From Halichondria panicea (lineage: Eukaryota; Porifera; Demospongiae; Suberitida; Halichondriidae): DNA of 64,000 nt. Below are positions 25,101 to 35,034 of the stretch, in pieces; position 1 is the first letter of the stretch, and each line of letters starts with the position of its first letter. The stretch lies in assembly GCF_963675165.1 (NCBI RefSeq), contig NC_087388.1:1404800-1468799 (forward strand), read 5' to 3'. The notes below the pieces were generated by a model that was given only the letters and a program-made list of their open reading frames with translations, searched no databases and was not told the origin of the DNA. The position numbers and the translations under genes are program-made.

Positions 25101-25620
25101 GTGCAGCAGCCAAAAAGAGCATAATAACTGCTGCTGTGCAAGAGTTTGGAGTAGACAGAAAAATAAATGCCCGTTTCAAATAAGCTAGCGCCCATCTCGT
25201 TTAAACGTCCCCTCTACAGACTTCGATATGAAATAAATGCCCGGGCGTTTAATCAAGTAAATACAGTATATTCATGAGTGCATTTCTATATAAGTATGCA
25301 AAGTGCTTATCTCAAAAGTTGAATTATCTACTGTAGATGTGATTCTACAAGAAAAAATACTCTGCGAAAGCAATTCACCCCTCCGTCCTGATGAGGACTT
25401 TCTTCAATCTTTTGCTGCCATCATTGGCTCTCGATGGCAGAGTCTTGCTTCTCCTCTCTCCCTCACTTCTGAAGACATTGTGAGCATCAAGAGAGAGACA
25501 AAAGGAGTAAAGCCGACCAGACAAGCACTCGTCATGCTGCAGAAGTGGGCAGCCAGGGAGACGGCAACTTATGGTCAGTTGAGAGAGAGACTCCGAACAC
25601 TCTCAGTGTTTCATATCTGA
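16108..25620 (+). CDS. Gene 2: ankyrin-Roc-COR-death-death protein, with one frameshift
   Basis: The exons are 16108-22932, 23218-23493 and 25337-25620. Start ATG 16108 is chosen because its first codons match the starts of genes 3 and 4. About 1690 residues of ankyrin repeats come first, in units of about 102 residues holding three repeats each. A Roc GTPase follows, with P-loop GHPGAGKST (21210-21236), switch motif DFAGDSEYYSSH and G4-like GSHADV, then a COR-like region with FFPTRF and two death domains. DAPK1 has the same order after its kinase; no kinase is present here. A one-base deletion near 19839-19846 breaks the frame; with that base the message would encode about 2461 residues. The stop is TGA at 25618. 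Role, inferred: cytoplasmic cell-death or immune signalling scaffold. The frameshift may be real or an assembly error. Confidence 0.85.
16138..21120 (+). repeat. Ankyrin array of gene 2, diverged roughly 306-bp units
   Basis: The unit encodes three ankyrin repeats, recognised by (T/L)LHYAC..GHIELIDKLV, NTPLHIAAM.GHVETVRHL and NTPLMLAALN.H..VLDVLV. Neighbouring units differ at many positions. Some are shortened, for example around 18850-18920 and 20030-20110. One unit near 18610 carries an extra VLDVLD step. The last units (from about 20600) become less regular before Roc. Confidence 0.9.
19818..19881 (+). other. Frameshift zone in gene 2
   Basis: Compared with the family phrase GGATACAATGGTTATACTCT, the sequence at 19831-19850 reads GGAAACAATGTTGGACTCTT and is one base short. 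The first frame stops at 19879-19881. The second frame continues the ankyrin pattern without a gap. Confidence 0.85.
23218..23493 (+). CDS. Death domain 1 exon of gene 2
   Basis: The exon is bounded by acceptor TTTTTACAG (23217) and donor CATA|GTAAGT (23494), and both flanking introns are phase 1. It encodes about 92 residues with the death-fold pattern W-K-L-L-G-M-S-L near the start, IENE, EEVIRLWMSQEP, then TWIMLVDALSQS. Death domains mediate homotypic assembly of signalling complexes. The gene 3 equivalent is 49206-49484. Confidence 0.85.
23514..25268. mobile_element. Non-autonomous TIR element filling intron 2 of gene 2
   Basis: The left end reads TACCGTATTTACTTGATTAA and continues ACGCCC. 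The right end ends TTAATCAAGTAAATACAGTA after GGGCG. The 1755-bp element explains why this intron is 1.84 kb when the equivalent gene 3 intron is 67 bp. No transposase is encoded. A second foldback element is nested inside (23769-24767). Confidence 0.8.
23769..24767. mobile_element. Foldback element with tandem-repeat arms, nested
   Basis: The outer ends TACGGTGGCCCTGAGCGTTA and TAACGCTCAGGGCCACCGTA are exact inverted copies. Next inside, the left arm has about six copies of CTACCTTAGCTACTTGATAG and the right arm about ten copies of the complement with variants. Further in, TCCATGTATATATACAGGTA and GCAATGCAAGA also have complements. The whole 1 kb could form a long hairpin in the pre-mRNA. 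Confidence 0.85.
25337..25620 (+). CDS. Death domain 2 exon of gene 2
   Basis: The exon opens after acceptor CTACTGTAG (25336) in phase 1 and ends at TGA. It encodes about 94 residues with FLQSFAAIIGSRWQSLA, SLTSEDIVSIKRE, ALVMLQKWA and LRERLRTL, the six-helix death-domain pattern. The gene 3 counterpart at 49552-49832 is nearly the same. Confidence 0.85.
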
Positions 25621-25686
25621 GAAAAGTATGTAGATAATTATGTCTGTTTACGATAATGTATCACCTTGTTTGTGTCATGCTTTGCC

Positions 25687-25692
25687 ATTAAA
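25687..25692 (+). promoter_or_regulatory. Possible polyadenylation signal ATTAAA of gene 2
   Basis: The hexamer lies 67 bp after the stop codon, in AT-rich sequence. It is the second-commonest animal poly(A) signal, but chance occurrence in AT-rich DNA is high. Confidence 0.25.
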
Positions 25693-25859
25693 TTTAAGCA
25701 CATTAATTCACAACTGCACTTTCAATTTACATTTTTTCACACTGCACTGCAATACACTGTGTATACAGCCTTAAAATAAGCACTTGTTAGTTTCTTGATT
25801 TTGTCAATTCTTATTAGTCAATTAATGCTCCCTCAAGTAATTTTTGTACTGCAGCTAGA

Positions 25860-27900
25860 GCTTCAACTAGTATTGTACAAAACTTCTGTAACAGCTCTAA
25901 GATTGACTCTAATGTCGTAAACGAGGAGCTGTGAATGACTTATCGTCCTGTCGGATTTTCCTCAGAGACAAGCTCTCTTCTGGGATTGTTGAAAAACACT
26001 TTGACTACATTCCAGCTTATAAAGTATGCCTCCTTATCTCTCACATAGAAGATACTGAAATTCCGCCCACACCCTAAGAGAGTTACTCACATCAGGTGTA
26101 CCCATAATGATAATGTTTTTCAAAGCCTGCTAAAAGTGGACATCACCAATTACATCGATCAATTCAAGCTCAGCGTTGTCATAATTATTACAGAATCGCT
26201 ATTGCATGGAAAAAATACTACCAGAATATACCACAAGCTGTAGTACTGCTGAGAATTTGTACGTGGAAGAGTACCACAGTCTTTCTCAACTCACTTCAGA
26301 ATCAGTACCAACTGAGAGTGCCACTAAAGAGAAATCTCATCTGCTTTTTTGATCTCTGGGTGAAAGGTGACAACACTACCCAGGATTATGATAAATGTAA
26401 TGTTGGCAGATTTGACTATTTCCTAACGATTTCCTCATCTCATTTCTCTCCCAGCTTTCATGAAAACAAAGCTTGCCAACAAGCCGCAGGCTCTCTATAA
26501 TATCTTCTGAATTTTTATTTTCTGATTCTTCTACCTAATTGTTCTTTGATTGCAGAGGTCTGCAATTATGCTGCCAATCCTTGCTGTCATGTCTGGTCTA
26601 CATGTACTATACTTGGTAAGCAGGCTTATGAAGAATGGAGTGGGTGTATTTGTCGATATGGCTAAAGACGCTGATAGGAAAGAACCTATAATTGCGAGAA
26701 GTATGCTAACAAAATATATACACTCTGCATATAGTTTCAGGAAACAAACTTTACTGGTACATATAATTTGTCTTCTGTTTATCTTCTTTATCCGAGCAAT
26801 CTCAAGGATGAAACTTTTACAAATGCTAGAAATGCACCTAATTATGCTCTAAGAGATATTGATGAAGCATTAGCAGAAGGAACTAAGCAAGTCATGGAAA
26901 GAAGGATTATGCTTCTCTATTCCGATGAAAGATTGGGTCATCCCAAAAGATGGACTGGATCTACATATTACTGGAGTAAGTTTCAAGCATGCATGCAAGC
27001 ACGCACACGCACACACCACATGTTGTTTCCAATGGATAGACCCTTAAAGATACAACTCCTAATAATGCGCAGGCACTGATAAACTTATCGATAAAGACAG
27101 AAAATGCTCCACTTCAATCAACATTGGATCAGCTCACACACAGTTGATATTCTAGGAGTAAGCAGCATTCAAACTCCAACGTTTAATTTGTCAATGAGCT
27201 TAATTATTTCCTTACACTTTTGTACAGATTTGTTGTTTCCGATGCGTGAGTCCATGATTGACTCTGATTTGAACTGCTTAGGAATGAAACGAAGCATCCT
27301 TCCCTGGTGATATTGCTAAAAAATAATTCGACTATGGATGTCTCAAGAACCCACCTGGAAAACATTGGTAGACCCTAGCCTCTCGTAGTCAACCTATGAT
27401 TGGATTGTCCAACGAAACAAGTTAAATTTCACAAGAGCACAGTAAGTATACTACCGTTTAGCAGGTATATTTTGAGGGTAGCGGAATGACTGTTAGAAAT
27501 TAAGGTTTTCGTGGAATAGCAGTGGGTATAACGGTACATGCTTAATTAGTGAAAACCACGAACATTTATACCCTCGGAATATACCCGCTGTATAATAATA
27601 CGGTACAATTATATAGCTATAATTATAGCTATAATTATTCATTCATTCTATTGTAGACGTGCTTCTACACAAGAAAAGCATTATCGAAAACAATCATCTG
27701 TCCGTTCTGACGATAAAACTTTCTCCAATCATTTGCTGCCATCATTGGCTCTCGTTGGCAGTGTCTTGCTTTTCCCCTCTCCCTCACTTCTGAAGACATT
27801 GTGAGCATCAACAGAGAGACAAGAGGATCAGAGCCAACCAGATGACAAGCACTCGTCATGCTACATGGTCATACACTTTCCGTGTTTCATATCTGTACCA
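25860..27900 (+). pseudogene. Decayed COR and death-domain tail (block B)
   Basis: It starts with a relic of the end of the Roc domain (AACTTCTGTAACAGCTCTAA). COR relics follow at 25960-26060, 26130-26350, 26550-26690 and 26775-26975, then a first-death-domain relic at about 27225-27445 and a second at about 27655-27880. Each piece is recognisable against 47850-49832 but has stops, gaps and frameshifts. The open frame 26768-27079 preserves the longest stretch (NLKDETFTNARNAPNYALRD). It sits about 240 bp behind the intact gene 2 stop, so the locus carries an intact and a dead tail in series. Confidence 0.85.
27452..27605. repeat. Short inverted-repeat element in intron relic (block B copy)
   Basis: It matches 1646-1817 and 51617-51768, with ends TACCGTTTAGCAGGTATATT and ATACCCGC..TACGGTA. 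It lies between the two death-domain relics, as in blocks A and C. Confidence 0.75.
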
Positions 27901-29680
27901 CATTATGTTAGATTTAGCTGCATGCATTCAATTGCACTTACATACTGTAGATATAGCTGTTCAATCCAACACATGTTTGTGTCGCTGAACTTTCAGAACT
28001 CATGCCTTGCCACGTAAGCAAAAATTACTTACTGCTACACTTCCAATTGTCATTTTTTTACTGATATAATTAATATAATTATATGCAACATCTTACGTCC
28101 TTCAAAATTAGCACATTTTTGTTACTACTGTACAGTTATTCTAATGTTGTCAACTCTGACCAGAATTAAATTAATTTTTGCACTCAGTTCTATATAGCTA
28201 ATGGCCGGTTGTGCATGCAATGTCATGACTTAATTAGGTACTGTGTTATTCATCAGTCACTGCCTCTGTTTTAATATTCTCGGATCCAGATTGGCTTTAG
28301 CTTATTAATGCCATATCTACCCCTATACACCAATTCGGTTATCCTGACACGTAACATAATTATACGCCAGCTAAATGTGTAGGACATGATATAATTGCGC
28401 CAACAGAACCTATACATTCAGTATGAGTTATTCATCACTTCCTTTCCAGTTCCAGTAACTGTTACATTTAAATGTCATGCAAGTATATACACATCAATAA
28501 TTCAGTGACTACAATAAATGCGCATCATAAAAACTCGATATTAGTAAAAGCAGGAGTTCATTAAATAAGTACCAAAAAGTTAATACACACTATACAGCTT
28601 CTTTGTTGTGCGCAGGGCCCCTTGCTCTGGCCTTGCCCTTTTGCTTTGTATTTGCCATGGCTGTCAAATTCCAGTGGATCAAAGTTTGCAATTAACTGTT
28701 TTGGAACCTTCCTTTAAAATTCCTGGATCTGCCACTGCTCTGTATCACTTCTTCGCTCTTGCAGTGAGGCCGAGGGTCAGAAAGTTGTCAGTGTTCAGTT
28801 TAGCAGTCATATTTAATGCAAACAGTCAGCAGTGTTGGGGGTCAGGGGGTGAGTACAATTGCACATGTATATATAGAAGTGTACTGCACCACCATTAAGC
28901 CTGTTCAGGCTCTTGTAGCTTCAAAACGGTTGTCACACAAGCAGTGCATTGTTTCCTCTTCTGATATACGCTATATAACACTGGAGCATGATAGAAAGCA
29001 AGCACACGCTGTATATCTTCATTTTCAAAACAGGTTACTGGGTTGTCAACGTTTTTCTTGCCTTTTTTTCTTGTCTGTCTAGTCAGCCAGTTCTTAATGT
29101 GGCCCGGCTTTCCCTGCAGAAATAGAGCAGTCTGAACATGAGTCAAAATATGTGCAATTGAAAACACACACAATAGGGCACTGTCAATCCTATGACTGGT
29201 TGTACTAATATCTTTAAGATCAATCTACACTACTTGAGTGTACATTTTCGAGGACCTACTCTATGTACCTAATTCTATGCAACCACAACACTTTAGCTGG
29301 ATTTCCTCCGCAACTGCCATAATAATCTCCTCACGTTATCCAACAATATATACATGACTTGCATCATCAATGTATAGTATACAACTCTGTGCAGAAAATA
29401 ATTATTATACATACATATACATGCCTTGGCTTTTTGGAACACAGCATCACCCGTTTTAGATGAATACAGTGAATCAAAATTAAATGACCAGATGTGCGAT
29501 TGATGAAGCCAATGATGTGTGTGACTTGACAGAACCTAAACATTCGAGTAATGTATGGGCAAGAGTACACTCTTGGTATATATGCGTTAGTCACCCATCC
29601 ATTTGATTTCATAATCTGAAACTTCCTGTTTGAATAAAATCTACTTGTGGTAGTTTATAGTGTCTAACTTGGGGTTGAAG
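27900..29680. repeat. Duplicated 3' flank of gene 2, shared with 52035-53590
   Basis: The sequence runs parallel to 52035-53590 almost throughout, from CATATCTGTACCACATTATG to GTAGTTTATAGTGTCTAACT. It includes the repeat at 28735-29080, also found at 9255-9630. I see no gene in it. It shows that the duplicated unit extends about 4 kb beyond the gene's stop codon. Confidence 0.8.
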
Positions 29681-30379
29681 AAGCCTTGAAATTGATATGA
29701 AAAATAATTATATAGGTCACACGCACCAGTCTTCCTGTGAAAAGAAGTGAGAAGCCGCCACATAACGAAAAGTTTCATGCATAATTACAATCACACGTGT
29801 ATGCCAGCTAAAATTATGATAACTGAACCTCATTCTATGGGTTAGTCAGCACCTTCATTTCTTCGTGACGTATGGAAAAAGAATCCCAAAGTGCTGGCAA
29901 CATACAGAACTGCATATTGCACTAGATCATTACGTATATTTGCATAACAATGTTATTATATCATTATTATACGATTATATCAGTTCAAGTCAGCAAGCAA
30001 TGATTTATGTCAGTTGTGTGCTGGTTTAAGTCTATACGGCTTAATTTTGTATAATTAGAGAACAATTAAGCACGTTTTAAAATAGAATAATAGATGAAAT
30101 TTATGGGCCTGATTTGAGCCATGACAACTTATTCAGGAGTTGCTTGTACTCGAGTCACGGTTTGGCTCTTCATACTATATACAATCCCAACCACAGCTCG
30201 ATAGGCTGGTCTGTGTATATACAGTGTTGACAAGCTGGTCGTAATGACTTGATGAAATTACGTTCTCCAAGCGGTGCATTTGTAAATTGTGTGGATGGAT
30301 ATAGATGCCAAGCGTGATAATTATTATGTAATCCTTTTGAGCCTTCTGGCCGTCTCTGGTGGCATCCTTCCTTCTGCAT

Positions 30380-30560
30380 GCTTTTGCTTTGCTGACTTTT
30401 TCATAAAGGGTGCATTCCCTAAGAACCTCACTTCTGCAGCATCCTCCAATTCTTGTCACGTTCCGAGGTTTGCCATTGCAAGGTCTGTGACATTTGCATG
30501 CATCAGGCCAAGAAGATGGTCCAGTGTGTGAGCCTGTCTTTAATATCAATGATTTGCAAA
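30380..30560 (-). other. Conserved cysteine-rich frame of unknown function (duplicate at 35460-35640)
   Basis: On the minus strand both duplicates read PDACKCHRPC followed by GKP and TRIGG, and both continue EKVSKAKACRRKDATRD. The surrounding open frames (30175-30696 and 35394-35780) differ at their ends. Between copies most changes in this core leave the cysteines in place. I do not recognise the family, and conservation may only reflect a recent duplication. Confidence 0.25.
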
Positions 30561-30631
30561 TCGAAAATGTGGTCGAAACGATTGAGGTACCGTGGAAGGG
30601 GATGTTGACAAAGGAGACTTTGTAATTCGGA

Positions 30632-30880
30632 TTGAAGCAGTGAGACGACACCTGATCATAATTAGTAAGCACAGTACTGATAATTATTGATTGCACTATT
30701 TATAGGGACAACTCCACTCTATTGATAACAGCCGTGCTGAATGGTCATGTACGCATTTAGAAGATGCGTTAATCAAATACTTGCAGCCATCTTATACCGG
30801 AGGATACAATAGTTCACATGCATACTGCAATGGTCAACAATAGGAGTGCACCGCTGCAAAATTGTAAAATGTGTGCTTTG
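30632..30880 (+). pseudogene. Ankyrin-unit relic
   Basis: The phrases GAAGCAGTGAGACGACACCT, AGTAAGCACAGT, GATTGCACTA, GCTGAATGGTCATGT and GAGGATACAATAG follow one another in the same order as in one 309-bp ankyrin unit of genes 2 and 3. Insertions and lost segments break every frame. GTGTTTCAAGTTAG near 30890 resembles the sequence shortly before Roc in both genes. It is a detached fragment of the family. Confidence 0.7.
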
Positions 30881-30961
30881 CTACTATAGTGTTTCAAGTT
30901 AGTGCATGTAGTGCTCTAATGTAATGCTTTTTGGAGCAGATTATAGGAACATACTGCAAGC

Positions 30962-31131
30962 TACAGTGGAACCCCTCTATAACGGACATCTTTGGGGAAC
31001 AATGTTTTGGCCTTTATACAGAGGTAGCCTTTGTTGAGAGGTTGTTTTGTTCATTTGGGACCTAGGAGCCTGGCCGTTATATAGCAGCTGGCCTTTATTC
31101 GGAGGTGGTCGTTAACAGAGGTTCCACTGTA
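30962..31131. repeat. MITE with TACAGTGGAACC ends
   Basis: The ends TACAGTGGAACCCCTCTATA and GTTAACAGAGGTTCCACTGT plus A are inverted and flanked by TA. It is 170 bp long, non-coding, and similar in design to the pogo-like elements at 5850 and 7341. Confidence 0.75.
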
Positions 31132-32611
31132 ATTGATAGTAATCCCTATGCACTCATGACACTTTTGCAGGCACTGCTGGAGTATTTGGCATTAATTTGA
31201 TTTCCTTTGCAACTACCATAACATATTTTATATTGTTTGTCACAATACTTAACATGATTGTACCAAGGACGCCCTTGATTGCACTATACAACTCTTGACA
31301 TTGTAAACTGGTTCTCACTCAACACATGTATATAAATACCTGTCATGGCTTTTTGAAGCCATAGGAGCAGTATCCCCCTCATTTTGGATGAGGAAAACTT
31401 GAAGAGAGATACAGGTACAGCAAATCAGTGTGTGCAATTGATGAAACCATATAGCGTTCCTTCACTTTCATCACAGTATAGGCCTAATTAAACTGCACCA
31501 AGCAAGGAATACTCACTGCCTCTGCATGTTTCTTTGTGGAAATGCTATCAAATTAATTAGTTAGATTGATGATTTAGGCCCTTTGCTAGATCTAACCAGC
31601 TATCTGTGAAACACGCGCCAATCTAGTCTTCCTGACATGTGAAAAGAAGTGACGAGCTGACACTTAACGAAAAGATTCTTATATAGACACACGTCATGTA
31701 TAGACACACGTACGCCAGCTAAATTGTTATATTAATAATTTTTATGATACTGGAACACTGAATTGTGTGTGACTTGACACATTCATTTTAATTTACCACA
31801 ACTTCCATTTCCTCTGACATTTTAACTTCCTGTTTGACATGTGCAATAAAATCTCTATACTTGATTTGAAGAAGCCTTGAAATTAAACAAGCAACCAAAC
31901 AGACTGCACCAGTTGGCCCATCACAAGACTAGGGACAAAAAGTGGTTTTCTAAGGTAAAAACTCACTTTTGTGAATTCTGATCTGTTATGAATAGCTCTC
32001 TTTTACGTGTTGTTTGTACCACTCTTATGCACAGTACCTAACATAACATAAGTGTCTGCATGCAGAAACCTGCTCCCAGTCCTTTAATTAATAGCTCATC
32101 TTACTAATAATTATAGCTAGTTTAGAATTTGTATTGATTGTATCAATTATAGAGGTTATTCTGCATACGTATAATTATTGGTGTACTATAGGGCTCAGTG
32201 AACCCCGGACCCTGGGCCCTAGGATCCAGTGACTCTTAAGATTTAATTAGTGACCCCCATAAACACTGCATAAATTTTACAAAACACTCAGTGACCGGGG
32301 GTCACTGGATCCTCCAATACTGCATGGGTTTTGAATAAGTTCAAGGAGGCTCTTTTGGTTGCAAATTTCGAGTCATTGCAAACGAATGACACGCAAAGAG
32401 TAAGCGCATGCAATTTCGCTAGAAACGCAGTATATAGGCCTTGTATACCTTCATTTGTAAGGGATTACTCAAACCAGTATGCGAGTAACACAATAGTAAA
32501 TTGTCTTTATATTGTCTGCATGTGTACATGTGTTGCGTGTAGTACAATTGCATTGTGTGCTGCATGTGTGTTGTGTGTAATGGCATTGTATAGCACAGTG
32601 ACTCAGTGGCA

Positions 32612-33240
32612 GTGACTCAGTGGTAGATCCAGGAAAAATGAAAGAGGGATTCCAAACCAGGGCCGTAGATAGCTTAGGTGTGCAGGGGTGGTAAAATAAA
32701 AGCTGAACATTTTTTTAGTAAAAAAAGGTCAACTGTTATTTCATATCCTCTGAGTATCGCAACTTGCTGTGGCACCAACTTAGACCAACTAAAACAAGGT
32801 AGCTTGAGCTAGAAAGGTACTCCTGCTTCCAGAGGCGCAGTGGAGCTCAGAATTTTACCTAAAAAACAGGTCATCACTCGTTCTCAACAGTCAGCATGCG
32901 CATCAGATAGCCCTGCCCACATCTCAATTTCATTACATCATTCTAATCGATAAAAGCATTGTGCATGTGCAGTATTTTGGCAGATCTAGAATGCCAGGGG
33001 GGCAACTGCCCCCCTGCCCCCCGCTGTCTACGGCCCTGCAAACTAACGAGCGCACAGTGTGGATAATTTTGGGGTTACGCCCACTTCCGGTCACACGTTG
33101 TGCAGTAAGATTAAGGAAAATCCCATTCTCAGCCTGGGAAAGTCCCATAATAGACTTGCGTAGAGCTAACTAGCTGCCACGAACAGTCAACTAGCTAGCC
33201 TATAGGCTAACCATTGACTTTGAACACTCCTTTGGCAGTT
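32612..33240. repeat. GTGGCGGATCC-family element, interrupted by another MITE
   Basis: The outer sequence (AGTGGTAGATCCAGGAAAAA, then AACTAACGAGCGC, GGGGTTACGCCCACTTCCGG and CAACTAGCTAGCC) matches the elements at 36592, 38038-38396 and 60989-61361. It is split by an insertion at 32658-33038. Confidence 0.75.
32658..33038. mobile_element. Nested MITE with CAGGGCCGTAGA ends and a CAAAC target-site duplication
   Basis: The left end CAGGGCCGTAGATAG and right end CTGTCTACGGCCCTG are inverted. CAAAC occurs directly on both sides (32653-32657, 33039-33043). The empty site is visible in paralogues as TTCCAAACTAACGAG, near 38070 with one difference and near 61025 exactly. Confidence 0.85.
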
Positions 33241-33984
33241 GATACATCAAAACAACAGGTACAGGTTACAATGAAAGCACCGCAGGTGCTGATGCCTCGG
33301 TGGAGATGCCAAAGCTACATAACATAAAGCTTTTATACACGTTACGTGATGAACATTATTTTTATCATGCAAACTAAGAGTGGGTAATGATCGACCATGA
33401 TTGTTGTTAAAAACGATCGATAAAAAGTTCAAGTCTAAAATTAATGGATGCCATCAGCAGAGCCTTGCAGCTCTATTCTCACTCTTGCAGCTACCAATAG
33501 GATACAATAGCTAGCGTTCTTTCTAGTGCAGAGCAAATTAGTAAGTAGAGTAGCAACACTCGGTAAACAAGTTTGGCTGCGTGCTCTTCTGAAAAGGTCT
33601 GAAAAAGCTACAATGGCATTCCAAGTAAGCAAAACTAGGCATAACTCGAGAACGAAGCTTTATTTTGCAAATCCACGAATGAAAACATTACTAGAAGCCT
33701 ATAGAAACTCTTACTTGCACTTCATTGATCCTTGAGCATCTGTAGCAGTCTACACACACATGCAGACACACACACACACACACAAACACACTACCGTATA
33801 CCTCGCTTGCGCATGCGCACCGAGGCATAATCATTGATACAACAGCTACAAATCATACAATAGCTACAAAAACTGATAGAAAGCTAGCTGGTAGCTGTAC
33901 TAAAGCCATAATAGCTAGCCTGGCTGAAAGGGGGGATCCGCGGCAACCTGAGATCTCCCCCTGGATCCGCCACTGAGTGTTACC
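33241..33984. repeat. Dispersed (CA)n repeat, reverse copy of 8185-8570
   Basis: At 33500-33835 the complement of 8185-8570 can be read, including CACACACAC and CACTACCGTATACC followed by CTCGCTTGCGCATGCGC. The preceding part, 33241-33500, has no gene. GGATCCGCCACTG at 33964 is a fragment end of the GTGGCGGATCC family. Confidence 0.6.
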
Positions 33985-35034
33985 TAATTATGCCTCGGTG
34001 CACGTGCGCAAGCGAGGTATACGATAGTGTATTTGTGTGCGTGTGTGTGTGTGTGTGTGTGCTGTTTAATAAGTGTCAACTGATCACCATACTCACAAAT
34101 CCCTACTATAATATACACTTTCAATTTATGCCATCAGTGTCATGCAATAATACATCAGTCCCACTTTCAATTTATGCCTCAGTGTCATGCAATACATCAT
34201 CATGTCAGTATCAATTTTTTTACCTTTACTATAGTAATTCTACTTATAAAGGTGCTATAATTATTATAGTGTTTATTAGTGATGTTATATATTTGTGCTT
34301 GGCTCGGTATTGACGGAGGCCCGAGGGTTGCAGGCCTGAGCAAACACCACTACCATAGCCAATATTATCCAATGTGCGCACAAGTGAAGCTGTGTAACAA
34401 ACTGATTTGTTGCATCTCCGAGTCACATCACTCCTTTTATAGGACACCTAGTGGACAAATGCTTGTCGTGTGTTGCGCATGCACTGGATGTCATGAAATA
34501 CTTAACGCTGACCACAGTTAAATTTAACCATGTATTACTATATAAAAGTGATGTTTTCAGGTATGCATGGGGTGAGGTGAGTGGTCTTTATGTGTGACTT
34601 CAGCCTTACTGTGCATGCCAATATAAACTGGTGGAGTGTTTAATATTAATATTGTTGGCATAATAGTCTTCTTACATTTCTAGCTGAAGTGCTCGCAACA
34701 TACTGCATGTTGCACTATACAGTCATTAGTATAATCGTGGTTGAGGTATACAGACAATTTGATAGTTTAATATAGTATCATATATCCAACAACTCTACAA
34801 AACACACAGCATGCATAGTTAAATACTCTCTAGGACAAAGATTCTAGATTGTTCCAAAGTTATCTTGAACTATCTACCTAGAATGTTCTGGCAGCATTTT
34901 GTGTATAACGTTCTGGCAGCATCTTATATAATCTTGAGTATAATTCTAGAATGTTCCGGTAACACCTTATGTGAGTTAATTAATACCCACATTAGTTTTA
35001 CATAATGACGTTTTCATGACAAAAAATTTAAATA
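33985..35034. other. No gene seen; (GT)n microsatellite and small direct repeats
   Basis: A (GT)n run lies at about 34036-34062. A direct repeat with TTTCAATTTATGCC..CAGTGTCATGCAAT occurs at about 34118 and 34160. GTTCTGGCAGCAT occurs twice near 34885 and 34910. No open frame has recognisable content. Confidence 0.45.

Larger units (their letters stand above)
29975..32640. repeat. Segmental duplication copy 1 (partner 35035-36612)
   Basis: It begins TTATATCAGTTCAAGTCAGC and ends near GCACAGTGACTCA. The partner lacks several internal parts, including most of the ankyrin relic (30632-30880) and the element at 30962-31131. Both copies contain a minus-strand cysteine-rich frame around 30400-30530 and 35490-35620. 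Confidence 0.75.

Noticed and set aside
26318..27079. Several 60-100 codon frames in blocks B and C as independent genes
   Set aside because: They are pieces of decayed COR exons, readable only in fragments.
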